A DNA stretch of 42,965 nt from Ectopseudomonas mendocina (GTDB lineage: Bacteria > Pseudomonadota > Gammaproteobacteria > Pseudomonadales > Pseudomonadaceae): the NCBI RefSeq assembly GCF_008041835.1, contig NZ_VRYE01000042.1, positions 1-42,965 of the forward strand. Reading direction: 5' to 3'. Below the pieces are notes generated by a model. It did not search any database. It worked only from the letters and a program-made list of their open reading frames with translations, and had not been told where the DNA came from. The translations under genes and the position numbers were made by a program. Shown piece after piece: positions 24,705 through 36,000 of this stretch. How positions within the stretch are numbered: position 1 is the stretch's first letter; each line of letters starts with the position of its first letter.

Positions 24705-26435
24705 ATGAATCTGTTGATCGTCACCGCCTGCCCCAACGGCCAGGTCACCAGCGTGCTCTGTTCGCGCCTGCTGCAGGCAGCGGCTGAGCGCCTGGGCTGG
24801 CAAACCTGTGTCGAGGTACACGATGCCCGTGCCATCGGCGCGCCGCTGAGCGAAGCGCAGATCGCCGCCGCCGACTGGGTGCTGGTGGTCAAGACCGGTG
24901 AGTTGTCGCTGGCGCGTTTTGCCGGCAAGCGTCTGGTTCAGGCTGCGCCGGCCGAAGCACTGGCCGACCCGCAGCGCTTCCTGCAGGACGCCGCCGAGCG
25001 TGCTCAGCCCTATGTCGAACGTGCCGAGTCTGAAACCGCTGGCCGCCGTCGCCTGGTCGCCATCACCGCTTGCCCGACCGGCGTGGCGCACACCTTCATG
25101 GCCGCCGAAGCGCTGCAACAGGCAGCGCAACGCATGGGGATCGACCTGCAGGTGGAAACCCGTGGCTCAGTCGGTGCGCGCAATCTGCTCGATGAGGCTG
25201 CCATTGCCGCCGCCGATGCCGTGCTGCTGGCCACCGATATCGAGGTGGATACCAGCCGCTTCGCCGGCAAGAAGGTCTATCGCTGCGGCACCGGGGTGGC
25301 ACTGAAACAGCCGCAACAGACGTTGGAAAAAGCCTTGAGCGAAGCGCGGCCGCTGGCCGAGGCGGCAGCGCCTGCCGAGGGCAAGGCCGTCGCCAGCAGT
25401 GGCGAAAAGAGCGGCCCCTACAAGCACCTGCTCACCGGCGTGTCCTACATGCTGCCGATGGTGGTGGCCGGTGGTCTGCTGATTGCTTTGTCGTTCGTCT
25501 TCGGCATCGAGGCGTTCAAGGAGGAAGGCACCCTGGCCGCCGCGCTGATGCAGATTGGCGGCGAGAGCGCCTTTCAACTGATGGTGCCGCTGCTGGCCGG
25601 CTACATCGCCTATTCCATCGCCGACCGTCCGGGCCTGGCACCGGGGATGATCGGCGGGCTGCTGGCCAGCTCGCTGGGCGCCGGCTTTATCGGCGGCATC
25701 GTCGCCGGTTTTCTTGCCGGCTATTCGGCCAAGGCCATCGCCCATGGGGTGCGTCTGCCGGCCAGCGTCGAAGCGCTCAAGCCGATTCTGATCATCCCGC
25801 TGCTGGCCAGCCTGTTTACCGGGCTGGTGATGATCTATCTGGTCGGCAGCCCGGTGGCGGGTATGCTGGCGGGGCTCACCGCCTTTCTCGATGGCATGGG
25901 CAGCACCAATGCCATCCTGCTTGGCGTACTGCTCGGCGGCATGATGTGCGTCGACCTCGGTGGGCCGGTCAACAAGGCGGCCTATGCCTTCTCCGTCGGT
26001 CTGCTGGCCTCCAGCAGCTATGCACCGATGGCGGCGACCATGGCTGCCGGCATGGTGCCGCCCATCGGCATGGCCATCGCCACCGTGCTGGCGCGGCACA
26101 AGTTCGCCCAGAGCGAGCGTCAGGCCGGCAAGGCGGCCGGGGTGCTCGGGCTGTGCTTCATCTCCGAGGGGGCGATTCCCTTTGCGGCGAAAGACCCGAT
26201 GCGGGTGATCCCGGCGAGTATTGCCGGCGGCGCGCTGACGGGTGCGCTGTCCATGTACTTCGGTTGCAAGTTGATGGCCCCGCATGGCGGCCTGTTCGTA
26301 TTGCTGATCCCCAACGCCATCAACCATGCACTGTTGTACCTGCTGGCCATCGTCGCTGGCAGTCTGCTCACGGGTGTGCTCTATGCATTGATCAAACGGC
26401 CGGAAGCACAGCCTATGGTGGCTGGCGCAGAATGA
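24705..26435 (+). CDS. fruA: FruA, fructose PTS permease EIIB'BC
   Basis: 576-residue inner-membrane permease that imports fructose and phosphorylates it to fructose-1-phosphate. An N-terminal degenerate IIB' domain (MNLLIVTACPNG) precedes the active IIB domain, with phospho-Cys C123 in ITACPTGVAHTFMAAE. The IIC domain of about eight or more hydrophobic helices (from about residue 235) follows and contains GGPVNKAAYAF and the ISEGAIPFAAKDP loop. It lies 12 bases after fruK and closes the fruBKA operon. No clear terminator follows. Confidence 0.96.
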   Translation: MNLLIVTACPNGQVTSVLCSRLLQAAAERLGWQTCVEVHDARAIGAPLSEAQIAAADWVLVVKTGELSLARFAGKRLVQAAPAEALADPQRFLQDAAERAQPYVERAESETAGRRRLVAITACPTGVAHTFMAAEALQQAAQRMGIDLQVETRGSVGARNLLDEAAIAAADAVLLATDIEVDTSRFAGKKVYRCGTGVALKQPQQTLEKALSEARPLAEAAAPAEGKAVASSGEKSGPYKHLLTGVSYMLPMVVAGGLLIALSFVFGIEAFKEEGTLAAALMQIGGESAFQLMVPLLAGYIAYSIADRPGLAPGMIGGLLASSLGAGFIGGIVAGFLAGYSAKAIAHGVRLPASVEALKPILIIPLLASLFTGLVMIYLVGSPVAGMLAGLTAFLDGMGSTNAILLGVLLGGMMCVDLGGPVNKAAYAFSVGLLASSSYAPMAATMAAGMVPPIGMAIATVLARHKFAQSERQAGKAAGVLGLCFISEGAIPFAAKDPMRVIPASIAGGALTGALSMYFGCKLMAPHGGLFVLLIPNAINHALLYLLAIVAGSLLTGVLYALIKRPEAQPMVAGAE

Positions 26436-26550
26436 GTGCAGATTGACGGGGCTCGGTTACACTGGCTCCATCTGCGTCAGGAAATAGGGCGGCGGTTCAC
26501 CCGTGCGCACCCTGACGCAGTCGCCCTCACCCAGAAAGGATCTTCTGCAG

Positions 26551-28731
26551 ATGACCCAAGCTCTCGCGCATCGCTGGCGCTTCTTCCGTGCCGGCGGTTT
26601 CGATCAGGTGCAACTGGAAACCCCTGCTGACCTCGCCGCCTTGCGCGGCCTGGATCAGAAACTCTGGGCCAGCCTGGCCTGCCCGGTGCAGAACCTCGAG
26701 TTGGACCGGCGCATGCTCGATTACATCGACCTGAACAGGGACGGTCGGATTCGCGCCCCGGAGATACTCGACGTGGTCGACTGGACCCTCGCGCGCCTGG
26801 TTGAGCCTGGCGTGCTGTTTCAGCAAGGCCCGCTGCTGCTGTCCTCGCTCACCGACGATGCCGTGGGTACACGCCTGCGTCTGGCTGCGCAGCGTCTGCT
26901 GGGTGTACTCGGCCGGCCCGATGGCGACAGCCTGACCCCGGCCGATACCGCTGACCTGGCGCAACTGTTCCCGCCGCATCAGCCCAATGGCGATGGTCTG
27001 GTGCCGGCGACCCTGACCGAAGATGCCGAACTCAAGGCCGCCATTACCGACATCATCGCCTGCCTCGGTGCGCAGACCGACCGCAGTGGTGAGCCGGCCA
27101 TCGGTGCCGAGCAGATTACCGCTTTCTTCGACCAGGCGCGCCTGCTGCATGCCTGGCACGCACGGGTTGCCGAACAGGGGCTGGATGCATTCGGTGAAGG
27201 TACCGTGGCGGCGGTCGAGGCGCTGAGCGCCGTGCGCGAGAAGGTCGACGATTACTTCACCCGTGTGGCCATGGCCGAGTTCGATCCGCGTGCAGCCGCC
27301 TTGATGAATGCCAGGGAAGAGGAGCTGGTGCGTCTGGCTTCACTGTCTCTGGCCGATGTCGGCGAGGTTGCGGGCCTGCCGTTGGCCTCTCTGCAGCAGG
27401 GCGACGACTTGCCGTTGAGCAAGGGCCTCAACCCAGCCTGGCAGAGTGCCATCGACGAGTTCCGCCAGCGCGTGGTGGTGCCGGTGTACGGCGAGCTGGA
27501 AAGCCTGTCACGCGAGCAGTGGCAGCACCTGGTTGCGCTGTGCGGCAACTACCTGGCCTGGCGCGCCGAGACGCCGAGCGTGGCGATTGCCGAGGTACTT
27601 GAGCGCGGACGTATTCTCGAACTGGTGGAGCAGGGCGCCGAAGCGCGTCTGCTGGCGCTGGTGGCAGAGGATAAGACCGTGGCCGAGGCGGCGGACGGGC
27701 TGGTTGAGCTGGACAAGCTGATTCGCCTGCGTCATGGCCTGGTCACGTTGCTACGCAACTTCGTGTCCTTCCAGGCGTTTTATTCGCGTCAAGAGAAGGC
27801 CGTTTTCCAGGCCGGGGTTCTGTACATCGACGGCAAGAGCTGTGATCTGGTGGTCGAGGTGGGCGACATCGAGGCGCATGCCAAGGTGGCGGCGGCCAGC
27901 GACTGCTTCCTGCTCTATTGCACCTGTACCCGTCGTGGTGAGCCGGTGCGGGGGCGGGAAACGCTGAACATCGTGGTGGCCGTGACTGCTGGTAGTGAAG
28001 GCGATCTGCAGGCCGGTCGCCACGGGCTGTTCTATGACCGCGATGGCAACGACTGGGATGCCACGGTGGTCAAGGTGGTGCAGCACGCCATCAGTATTCG
28101 CGAGGCGTTCTGGTCGCCGTACCGGCGTATCTCCAGCCTGGTGTCCGAACAGGTACAGAAGCTGGCGGCCAGCCGTGATGCCGATATGGTCAGCAAAACT
28201 GCCGCCAGGGTCGGCGAAACCGGTGCTGCGCCGGCTGCTACAGCGGCGCCGGCCTTCGACATTGCCAAGTTTGCCGGGATTTTCGCCGCCATCGGCCTGG
28301 CGGTCGGCGCCCTGGGAACGGCGCTGGCGGCGGTGGTCACGGGGATTCTGGCGCTGGCCTGGTGGCAGATACCATTGTTGTTGCTCGGTGTGTTGCTGGC
28401 CATCTCCGGCCCGGCGATGCTGCTGGCCTGGTTCAAGTTGCGCCGGCGCAGCCTGGGACCGATCCTCGATGGCAACGGCTGGGCGGTGAATACCCAGGCG
28501 CGGCTCAGCATTCCCTTCGGTACTGCACTGACGCAGATGGCGGAACTGCCCAAGGGCAGCGACCGCGCGTTGCGCGACCCCTATGCCAACAAAGCGCCTG
28601 TGTGGGCCTGGATACTGGCGCTGCTGCTGGCGCTGGGACTGGGTTACTACGCCTGGAGCAATGGTGTGTTCAGCCCGGCATCGGAGGTGCCGGCCGAAGC
28701 CGCGGCGCCTGGCGACGCCGCTGCCGGCTGA
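26551..28731 (+). CDS. large membrane protein of unknown function with one EF-hand loop
   Basis: 726 residues from the ATG at 26551, with AAAGGA about 10 bases upstream. I do not recognise a named family. An EF-hand calcium-binding loop is clear at D60-x-N62-x-D64-G-R-I-x3-E71; a degenerate second loop (QPNGDGLV) may lie near residue 150. The middle is helical and acidic. A central block (FQAGVLYIDGKSCDLVVEV ... FLLYCTCTR) looks like a folded beta-containing domain. Three hydrophobic helices lie at the C-terminus (two near residues 570-630 and one near 690-705), followed by an Ala/Pro/Glu-rich tail. This layout suggests a cytoplasmic sensor-like body anchored in the inner membrane. It lies 115 bases after fruA. 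Confidence 0.85.
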   Translation: MTQALAHRWRFFRAGGFDQVQLETPADLAALRGLDQKLWASLACPVQNLELDRRMLDYIDLNRDGRIRAPEILDVVDWTLARLVEPGVLFQQGPLLLSSLTDDAVGTRLRLAAQRLLGVLGRPDGDSLTPADTADLAQLFPPHQPNGDGLVPATLTEDAELKAAITDIIACLGAQTDRSGEPAIGAEQITAFFDQARLLHAWHARVAEQGLDAFGEGTVAAVEALSAVREKVDDYFTRVAMAEFDPRAAALMNAREEELVRLASLSLADVGEVAGLPLASLQQGDDLPLSKGLNPAWQSAIDEFRQRVVVPVYGELESLSREQWQHLVALCGNYLAWRAETPSVAIAEVLERGRILELVEQGAEARLLALVAEDKTVAEAADGLVELDKLIRLRHGLVTLLRNFVSFQAFYSRQEKAVFQAGVLYIDGKSCDLVVEVGDIEAHAKVAAASDCFLLYCTCTRRGEPVRGRETLNIVVAVTAGSEGDLQAGRHGLFYDRDGNDWDATVVKVVQHAISIREAFWSPYRRISSLVSEQVQKLAASRDADMVSKTAARVGETGAAPAATAAPAFDIAKFAGIFAAIGLAVGALGTALAAVVTGILALAWWQIPLLLLGVLLAISGPAMLLAWFKLRRRSLGPILDGNGWAVNTQARLSIPFGTALTQMAELPKGSDRALRDPYANKAPVWAWILALLLALGLGYYAWSNGVFSPASEVPAEAAAPGDAAAG

Positions 28732-28739
28732 AGGAAAAC

Positions 28740-28796
28740 TGTGGGAGCCGCGCCCCGCGGCGAATCGGACATTCGCCCCGAGGCGGGGCTCCTACG
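28740..28796. repeat. REP-like inverted pair (GC-rich family)
   Basis: TGTGGGAGCCGCGCCCCGCG and the inverted ATTCGCCCCGAGGCGGGGCT followed by CCTAC, with only a few bases between. It begins 9 bases after the stop of the EF-hand protein gene. Confidence 0.8.
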
Positions 28797-28815
28797 GCGT
28801 GGCCATGGGCGCGCT

Positions 28816-28878
28816 TTTGTAGGAGCCGGCTTGCCGGCGATCCTGCACGATGTTGATCGCCAGCAAGCTGGTTCCTAC
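28816..28878. repeat. REP-like inverted pair (GCCGGCTTGCCGGC family)
   Basis: TTGTAGGAGCCGGCTTGCCG and the inverted ATCGCCAGCAAGCTGGTTCC followed by TAC. It is a different sequence family from the GCCCCGCCCC palindromes elsewhere in the window, and lies between convergent genes. Confidence 0.8.
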
Positions 28879-28888
28879 ATCTCGACGC

Positions 28889-29596
28889 TCAACTCGCCAG
28901 CAACTCCGCCACCCAGCGCGGCAATTGCTCGGTGGCCGGGCCATAGCGCTTTTCGGCGAACAGCGAGTGGCCCTGGCTCGGCTCCAGATTGATCTCCAAC
29001 GTATGCGCGCCCGCACGGCGCGCCTGCGCGACGAAACCCGCTGCCGGGTAGACGTGCCCCGAGGTGCCGATGCTGACGAACAGCTCGCATCGCTCCAGCG
29101 CGTCGTAAATATGCTCCATGTGATAAGGCATTTCGCCGAACCAGACGATATCCGGCCGTAACGTGCCCTTCAGGCCGCAGCAGGCACAGGCCTGGCCGAC
29201 CGGCATGTCCTCCAGCAAGGGAAAACGCTGCTGGCTGTTGCTGCACAGCATCGACTGCAACTCGCCGTGCATATGCAACAAGCGTTTGGAACCGGCGCGC
29301 TCGTGCAGGTTGTCGACGTTCTGCGTCACCAGCAAGAATTCGCCTTGCCAGCCAGCCTCCAGCTCGGCCAGAGCCAGATGCCCGGCATTCGGCGCGATGG
29401 CCGGATCACGCAACTGGGCGCGACGCATGTCGTAGAAACGCTGCACCAGCGCAGGATCACGGGCGAAGCCTTCGGGCGTGGCCACTTCTTCGATGCGATG
29501 GTCTTCCCACAGGCCGTCGGAGGCGCGGAAGGTGCGAATACCGCTCTCGGCGGAGATGCCGGCGCCGGTGAGGATGACGAGATTGGGATGGGGCAT
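28889..29596 (-). CDS. cobB: NAD-dependent protein deacylase, sirtuin (CobB type)
   Basis: 235-residue class III sirtuin that removes acetyl or succinyl-type groups from lysines using NAD. It starts at MPHPNLVILTGAGISAESG, whose ATG has AGGAG upstream. Motifs: NAD-binding GAGISAESGIRTF, TQNVDNLHERAG, catalytic His in HMHGE, zinc-site cysteines (LCSN and CACCG), and PDIVWFGEMP. The Tyr and Arg of FYDMRRAQL match the acyl-specificity pair of SIRT5-like enzymes, so desuccinylation is likely as well as deacetylation. It is not operonic with prfC, since a REP pair lies between. Confidence 0.94.
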   Translation of the reverse strand: MPHPNLVILTGAGISAESGIRTFRASDGLWEDHRIEEVATPEGFARDPALVQRFYDMRRAQLRDPAIAPNAGHLALAELEAGWQGEFLLVTQNVDNLHERAGSKRLLHMHGELQSMLCSNSQQRFPLLEDMPVGQACACCGLKGTLRPDIVWFGEMPYHMEHIYDALERCELFVSIGTSGHVYPAAGFVAQARRAGAHTLEINLEPSQGHSLFAEKRYGPATEQLPRWVAELLAS

Positions 29597-29658
29597 GCTG
29601 GCTCCTGGGCAGGTGCGTTGCTGCAACTCTAAGCCAATTGCAATGCCGTGTGCTCCTA

Positions 29659-29724
29659 GTAGGAGCCCGCTTGCGGGCGATCTGTTTTGAGCAGAAAAGC
29701 ATCGCCGGCAAGCCGGCTCCTACA
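29659..29724. repeat. REP-like inverted pair (GCCGGCTTGCCGGC family)
   Basis: GTAGGAGCCCGCTTGCGGGC and the inverted ATCGCCGGCAAGCCGGCTCC followed by TACA, with a ~25-base spacer. It lies between prfC and cobB and is the second pair of this family in the window. Confidence 0.85.
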
Positions 29725-29744
29725 AAGAGTAGTCGTGCAGACCG

Positions 29745-31328
<1,584 letters not shown>

Positions 31329-31500
31329 GAATATGTGCCTGGATGGAGTCGTTGAGGGTGCTGTGGCACCCGTAAAACGCGGGATTATACCGATAACTGC
31401 GAGCTCTGGCGGAGAGCGGCTATCGGTTTTCAGATGGGCCGGTAGGTGATGCTGCCGGGCCGTGCCGTAGATGCGTAAATAACGCGTAAATGAATGGTTA

Positions 31501-31515
31501 TGAAAATTATTCCCA
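31501..31515 (+). promoter_or_regulatory. Fur-like box upstream of the PepSY reductase gene
   Basis: TGAAAATTATTCCCA matches 12 of 15 positions of the 7-1-7 Fur consensus TGATAATNATTATCA. It sits about 45 bases before the chosen GTG start and would overlap the coding region if the upstream ATG at 31490 were used. Iron repression is inferred. Confidence 0.55.
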
Positions 31516-31558
31516 TATAGAGTGGCCGCCCGTCGCAGTGGGTGAGGGTGGCTCCGTC

Positions 31559-34087
31559 GTGTTCAAGAAAATCATCTTCCAGTTGCACTGGTTCTCCGGC
31601 ATCAGTGCAGGCCTGGTGCTGGCCGTCATGGGCATCACCGGTGCCCTTTACAGCTTCGAGGGCGAGATCACCCGGGCGCTCAACGCCGAGCGCTGGCAGA
31701 TTCAGCCCAGCGCGCAGGGGCATCTCACGCCAGGCGAGCTGACTGCGAAGATCGAGGCCGCTACCGCCGATCGCGTCACCGCACTGTGGATCGATGGTCG
31801 CCACGACGGACCTGGCACCGCTTTTCTTGTACCCCCGCCGGGCGAGCGACGCGGGCCGCGCATCGTCTTCGACCCCTACACTGGTGAAGTACTGGCCGAG
31901 CCCGTTGGCCAGGACTTCTTTCACCTGATGCTGATGTTGCACCGCTTCCTGTCCATGGGCGAAGTGGGCAAGCAGATCACCGCTGCCAGCACTCTGGCGC
32001 TGCTGTTCTTCTGTCTCTCCGGCCTCTATCTGCGTTGGCCGCGCAAGGCGCTGAGCTGGCGCACCTGGCTGACCCTGGACTGGAAGAAGAAGGGCCGTAG
32101 CTTCAACTGGGATCTGCATGCCATAGCCGGCACCTGGGTGCTGCTGTTCTATCTGTGTGCCGGGCTCACCGGTTTGTATTGGTCCTATGACTGGTATCGC
32201 GAAGGGCTGACGCGCCTGCTCTCCGACACGCCGCTCGAGCAGCGCGGTGAGCGTGATCGTCGCGTACGTCAGGCGCCCAGCGGCCCTGCGCCGGAAGTTG
32301 ACTACGATGCTGTATGGCAGAGCATCCAGCAGACCGCCGGGCCCAAGATGGTCGCCTGGAATCTGCGCCTGCCGCTGGTGGCCGGGCAGCCGGCGACGGT
32401 CTTCTACATGCTCGATGGCGCCGAGCATGTGCGTGCCTTCAACCAGTTGCAGGTCGATCCGAAAAGCGGCGAAGTCAGCCGCCATGAGCGCTACGCCGAC
32501 AAGAGCTTCAAGGCGCAATTGCTGACCAGCGTCTACGCCCTGCATGTGGGCGAGTACTTCGGTATGCCCGGGCGCATCCTGATGATGCTGGCCACCGGGG
32601 CCATGCCGCTGTTCTTCATTACCGGCTGGCTGCTGTATCTGGATCGCCGGCGCAAGAAGCGCGCGGCGCTGGCGGCACGCTCTGCGTTGAAGGGCGACGA
32701 TGCCGGTGACGGTTGGCTGGTCGGCTTCGCCAGCCAGAGTGGTTTTGCCGAGCAACTGGCCTGGCAGAGCGCCGGGCAGTTGCAGGCCGCCGGTATCCCG
32801 GTGCGGGTCGAGCCGCTGTCGCGCCTCGATGCCGCCAGCCTGCGGCAGACACGCAAGGCGCTGTTCGTGGTCAGCACCTTCGGTGACGGCGAGGCGCCGG
32901 ACGCGGCGCAGGGCTTCGAGCGCAAGGTGCTGGGTGGCGCGCTGCCGCTCGAACAACTGAGCTATGCCGTGCTGGCCCTGGGCGACCGCCAGTACCAGCA
33001 CTTCTGCGGCTTCGCCCGGCGCATCAACGACTGGCTGGGTTTGCAGGGCGCGCAGCGCCTGTTCGACAGCGTTGAGGTCGATGGCGCCGATCAGGCCGCG
33101 CTGCAGCGTTGGCAACAACAGCTGAGCGCGCTGACCGGCGCCGCGCCGGTTCGTTTCGAGGAGGCGCCCTGGCAGAGCTGGACGCTGGTTGAGCGGTGCC
33201 TGCTCAACCCTGGCAGCCAGGGCGCGCCGGTGTTCTTCATCGGTCTGACGCCACCGGCGCAGAACACCTGGCAGGCCGGTGACATTCTGCAGATTCGCCC
33301 GCGTCATGCGCCGAGTGTGGTGGAGTCCTGGCTGCAGCATTCCGGCTTCGAGGGCTTCGAGCCTGTCACGCTCGCGGGGCAATCAACCAGCCTGCGCGAA
33401 GCATTGGCTGAGCGGCAACTGCCAGACAGCTTCGCCCATCTGGTGGGGCTGCATGCCCAGGCACTGGTCGATGCGCTGGTGCCGCTGGGTTCGCGTGAAT
33501 ACTCCATCGCCTCGGTGGCGGCCGATGGTGTGCTGCAGCTGATCGTGCGTCAGGCGTTGCAAGCCGATGGTCGCCTGGGGCTGGGGTCTGGCTGGCTGAC
33601 CGAGCACCTGCCGGACGGTGGTCAGTTGCTGGCGCGGGTGCGGCGCAACAGCGGTTTTCATCTGCCGGAGGATGACTGCCCGCTGATCCTGATCGGTAAC
33701 GGTACTGGCCTTGCCGGCCTGCGTTCGCTGTTGCGCGCGCGGGCACTGGCCGGGCAGGGGCGCAACTGGCTGCTGTTCGGCGAGCGCAACCGCGCCTGCG
33801 ACTTCTTCTGTGGCGACGAGCTGCAGGCGGCGCTGGCCGCCGGCGAGCTGCAGCACCTGGATCTGGCGTTCTCCCGCGACCAGGCCGACAAGCGCTACGT
33901 GCAGGATGTGCTGCGCGAACAGCGTGCACGTTTACGCGCCTGGCTGGCCGAGGGCGCGGCGATTTATGTGTGCGGCAGCCTGCAGGGTATGGCCGGTGGC
34001 GTCGACAGGGTATTGCGCGAGCTGCTGGGCGACGAAGCGGTAGTGGCATTGATCGAGGAAGGGCGTTATCGCCGTGACGTGTACTGA
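31559..34087 (+). CDS. piuB: PepSY-TM / flavodoxin / FAD reductase fusion (PiuB-type, putative ferric-siderophore reductase)
   Basis: 842-residue inner-membrane flavoprotein from the GTG at 31559; an ATG at 31490 would put the Fur-like box inside the gene. The N-terminal PepSY_TM part (about 1-390) has four hydrophobic helices ([79 protein letters not shown]). Next come a flavodoxin-like domain ([28 protein letters not shown]) and a reductase with FAD-type REYSIASV and NADPH-type [15 protein letters not shown] and [13 protein letters not shown] motifs. Such proteins are thought to reduce ferric siderophores at the inner membrane. It lies near the piuA/piuC genes, as in P. aeruginosa. Confidence 0.9.
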   Translation: MFKKIIFQLHWFSGISAGLVLAVMGITGALYSFEGEITRALNAERWQIQPSAQGHLTPGELTAKIEAATADRVTALWIDGRHDGPGTAFLVPPPGERRGPRIVFDPYTGEVLAEPVGQDFFHLMLMLHRFLSMGEVGKQITAASTLALLFFCLSGLYLRWPRKALSWRTWLTLDWKKKGRSFNWDLHAIAGTWVLLFYLCAGLTGLYWSYDWYREGLTRLLSDTPLEQRGERDRRVRQAPSGPAPEVDYDAVWQSIQQTAGPKMVAWNLRLPLVAGQPATVFYMLDGAEHVRAFNQLQVDPKSGEVSRHERYADKSFKAQLLTSVYALHVGEYFGMPGRILMMLATGAMPLFFITGWLLYLDRRRKKRAALAARSALKGDDAGDGWLVGFASQSGFAEQLAWQSAGQLQAAGIPVRVEPLSRLDAASLRQTRKALFVVSTFGDGEAPDAAQGFERKVLGGALPLEQLSYAVLALGDRQYQHFCGFARRINDWLGLQGAQRLFDSVEVDGADQAALQRWQQQLSALTGAAPVRFEEAPWQSWTLVERCLLNPGSQGAPVFFIGLTPPAQNTWQAGDILQIRPRHAPSVVESWLQHSGFEGFEPVTLAGQSTSLREALAERQLPDSFAHLVGLHAQALVDALVPLGSREYSIASVAADGVLQLIVRQALQADGRLGLGSGWLTEHLPDGGQLLARVRRNSGFHLPEDDCPLILIGNGTGLAGLRSLLRARALAGQGRNWLLFGERNRACDFFCGDELQAALAAGELQHLDLAFSRDQADKRYVQDVLREQRARLRAWLAEGAAIYVCGSLQGMAGGVDRVLRELLGDEAVVALIEEGRYRRDVY

Positions 34088-34522
34088 GTGGACGAGCGGG
34101 CGGTGCAAACCGCTCGCTCAAAGGTGCTGCAATGGCCCTGAAACACAGCTGCGCCAAACTGGCTGAAAGCCCCGCCTGTTCAGCATTTCAGAACGTTTTG
34201 TGTGATATCCGGAACGAGCTGAAATTAGGCAGAATTTCCGGTTGATCTGCGGGGCGCATGGTCTTAAAGTCCGCGCCCGAACGTCCATGCTGGAAACGAT
34301 CCATCCGGCTCAAGTACTGACGACGAGAGGTTGCCGGCCGGCGCATGGTCGGTACCGGTGATGCTCGGCGACATGCCTTGGGAAGTAGGCGAACCAAAGT
34401 GGGGAAACTGTCAGACGTTCAGGCACGCGCGTTGCGCTGCCACCCCCTACACGTAGCGGAACCTGTGAGGCGTTTCGCTGCCCGAATCCATGTGTTCCCG
34501 GTTTAGCCATTGGAGTTCCCGC
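34088..34522. other. intergenic region between the reductase gene and speC
   Basis: No gene is recognised in these ~430 bases. It contains the hairpin at 34094-34119 and a GC-poor patch near 34185-34240. GGAG (34512-34515) serves speC. No convincing promoter was identified. Confidence 0.5.
34094..34119 (+). terminator. strong hairpin after the reductase gene
   Basis: GAGCGGGCGGT (34094-34104) and ACCGCTCGCTC (34109-34119) form an 11-bp stem with one G-U pair and a GCAA loop, 6 bases after the stop. There is no T run, so efficiency as a terminator is uncertain. Confidence 0.45.
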
Positions 34523-35686
34523 ATGTCGATCAAGGTCGAAGACTATTACGCACCCGCCACTTTCCAGCGCATGAAGGCATTCGCCGATCAGCACGAAACC
34601 CCGTTCGTGGTGATCGACCGGCAGATCATCGCTGATGCCTACGATCAACTGGGCACCTGCTTCCCCTTCGCCAAGGTCTACTACGCGGTCAAGGCCAACC
34701 CGGCCGTCGAGATCATCGAGCTGCTGCGTGACAAGGGCTCGAGCTTCGACATCGCCTCGATCTACGAGCTGGACAAGGTCATGGCCACCGGCGTCGGCCC
34801 CGAGCGCATCAGCTACGGCAACACCATCAAGAAGGCGCGCGACATTCGCTACTTCTATGAAAAAGGCGTGCGCCTGTTTGCCACCGATTCCGAAGCCGAC
34901 CTGCGCAACATCGCCAAGGCCGCACCGGGTTCGAAGATTTATGTACGCATCCTTACCGAAGGCTCCACCAGCGCCGACTGGCCGCTGAGCCGCAAGTTCG
35001 GTTGCCAGCCGGACATGGCCCTGGATCTGCTGATCTTGGCCAAGCAACTGGGCCTGGTGCCGTACGGCATTTCCTTCCACGTTGGCAGTCAGCAGCGCGA
35101 TATCGACGTGTGGGACGCTGCCATCGCCAAGGTCAAGGTGATCTTCGAGCGCCTCAAGGAAGAAGACGGCATCACCCTGCAGATGATCAACATGGGTGGC
35201 GGCTTCCCGGCCAATTACATCCAGCGCACCAACGACCTGGAAACCTACGCAGCGGAAATCACCCGCTTCCTCAAGGAAGACTTCGGCGACGATCTGCCGG
35301 AGATCATCCTCGAGCCGGGTCGCTCGCTGATCGCCAACGCCGGTGTGCTGGTCTCGGAAGTGGTGCTGGTGGCGCGCAAGTCGCGTACCGCCGTCGAGCG
35401 CTGGGTGTATGCCGATGTGGGCAAGTTCAGTGGCCTGATCGAAACCATGGACGAGTCGATCAAATTCCCGATCTGGACCGAGAAGAAGGGCGAGATGGAA
35501 GAGGTGGTGATCGCCGGCCCGACCTGCGACAGCGCTGACATCATGTACGAGCACTACAAGTACGGCCTGCCGCTGAACCTGGCCAGCGGCGACCGCCTGT
35601 ACTGGCTGTCCACCGGTGCCTACACCACCAGCTACAGCGCGGTGGAATTCAATGGCTTCCCGCCGCTGAAATCCTACTACCTGTAA
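34523..35686 (+). CDS. speC: ornithine decarboxylase (fold III, PLP-dependent)
   Basis: Converts ornithine to putrescine, the first step of polyamine synthesis. The 387-residue protein starts at MSIKVEDYYAPATF, with GGAG 7 bases upstream. It is of the alanine-racemase-fold type: PLP lysine K57 in VYYAVKANP, the phosphate-binding GGGFP, EPGRSL, catalytic C335 in GPTCDSADIM, and a C-terminal YTTSYSAVEFNGFPP. Length and sequence fit SpeC of P. aeruginosa, which lies in the same neighbourhood. A rho-independent terminator follows. Confidence 0.96.
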   Translation: MSIKVEDYYAPATFQRMKAFADQHETPFVVIDRQIIADAYDQLGTCFPFAKVYYAVKANPAVEIIELLRDKGSSFDIASIYELDKVMATGVGPERISYGNTIKKARDIRYFYEKGVRLFATDSEADLRNIAKAAPGSKIYVRILTEGSTSADWPLSRKFGCQPDMALDLLILAKQLGLVPYGISFHVGSQQRDIDVWDAAIAKVKVIFERLKEEDGITLQMINMGGGFPANYIQRTNDLETYAAEITRFLKEDFGDDLPEIILEPGRSLIANAGVLVSEVVLVARKSRTAVERWVYADVGKFSGLIETMDESIKFPIWTEKKGEMEEVVIAGPTCDSADIMYEHYKYGLPLNLASGDRLYWLSTGAYTTSYSAVEFNGFPPLKSYYL

Positions 35687-35797
35687 GGCGCTGCAAGCCT
35701 TAACCGTAGCCGGAGGCCATCCCGCGTAGCGTGCGCTTGTAGCGCTGGTGCGTGCGGCGCACTCTACAGGCGCTATGCCTGCCATGCTGCGTGACAG

Positions 35798-35825
35798 ACG
35801 CCCACTTCGTGTGGGCGTTTTCATT
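35798..35825 (+). terminator. rho-independent terminator of speC
   Basis: ACGCCCAC (35798-35805) and GTGGGCGT (35811-35818) form a perfect 8-bp stem with a 5-base loop, followed by a T-rich tract (TTTCATTT). Confidence 0.88.
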
Positions 35826-35923
35826 TCTGCCCTGAGCCTCTCACCTGCGCTGAATCAGCGACCTAGAGCGCTCCATCTGGAACAGGAGGAAAGGCGCTGA
35901 GATTTTTGTTACAAATATGTTCG

Positions 35924-35938
35924 TGTAAATCATTCGTA
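35924..35938 (+). promoter_or_regulatory. weak Fur-like box before piuA
   Basis: TGTAAATCATTCGTA matches 10 of 15 positions of the 7-1-7 Fur consensus in the AT-rich leader 60-75 bases before the GTG start. The match is marginal and rests mainly on context. Confidence 0.35.
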
Positions 35939-36000
35939 ATAATTGAATAAGATTGAATCTCAAATACTATTGCGCGCAGTTTCCATCTGGAGTGACTCTC

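Larger units (their letters stand above)
35687..36000. other. intergenic region between speC and piuA
   Basis: These ~310 bases hold the speC terminator (35798-35825), then an AT-rich stretch (35900-35970) that contrasts with the GC-rich surroundings and contains a weak Fur-like box. No gene is seen. Confidence 0.6.

Noticed and set aside
26443..26463. TTGACG ... TACACT as a promoter of the EF-hand protein gene
   Set aside because: The spacing between the two boxes is only 9 bases, too short for a sigma-70 promoter.
31490..31558. ATG at 31490 as start of the reductase gene
   Set aside because: It would place the Fur-like box in the coding region and add an unlikely N-terminus ([21 protein letters not shown]); the GTG at 31559 directly precedes the conserved [11 protein letters not shown] start of PepSY proteins.
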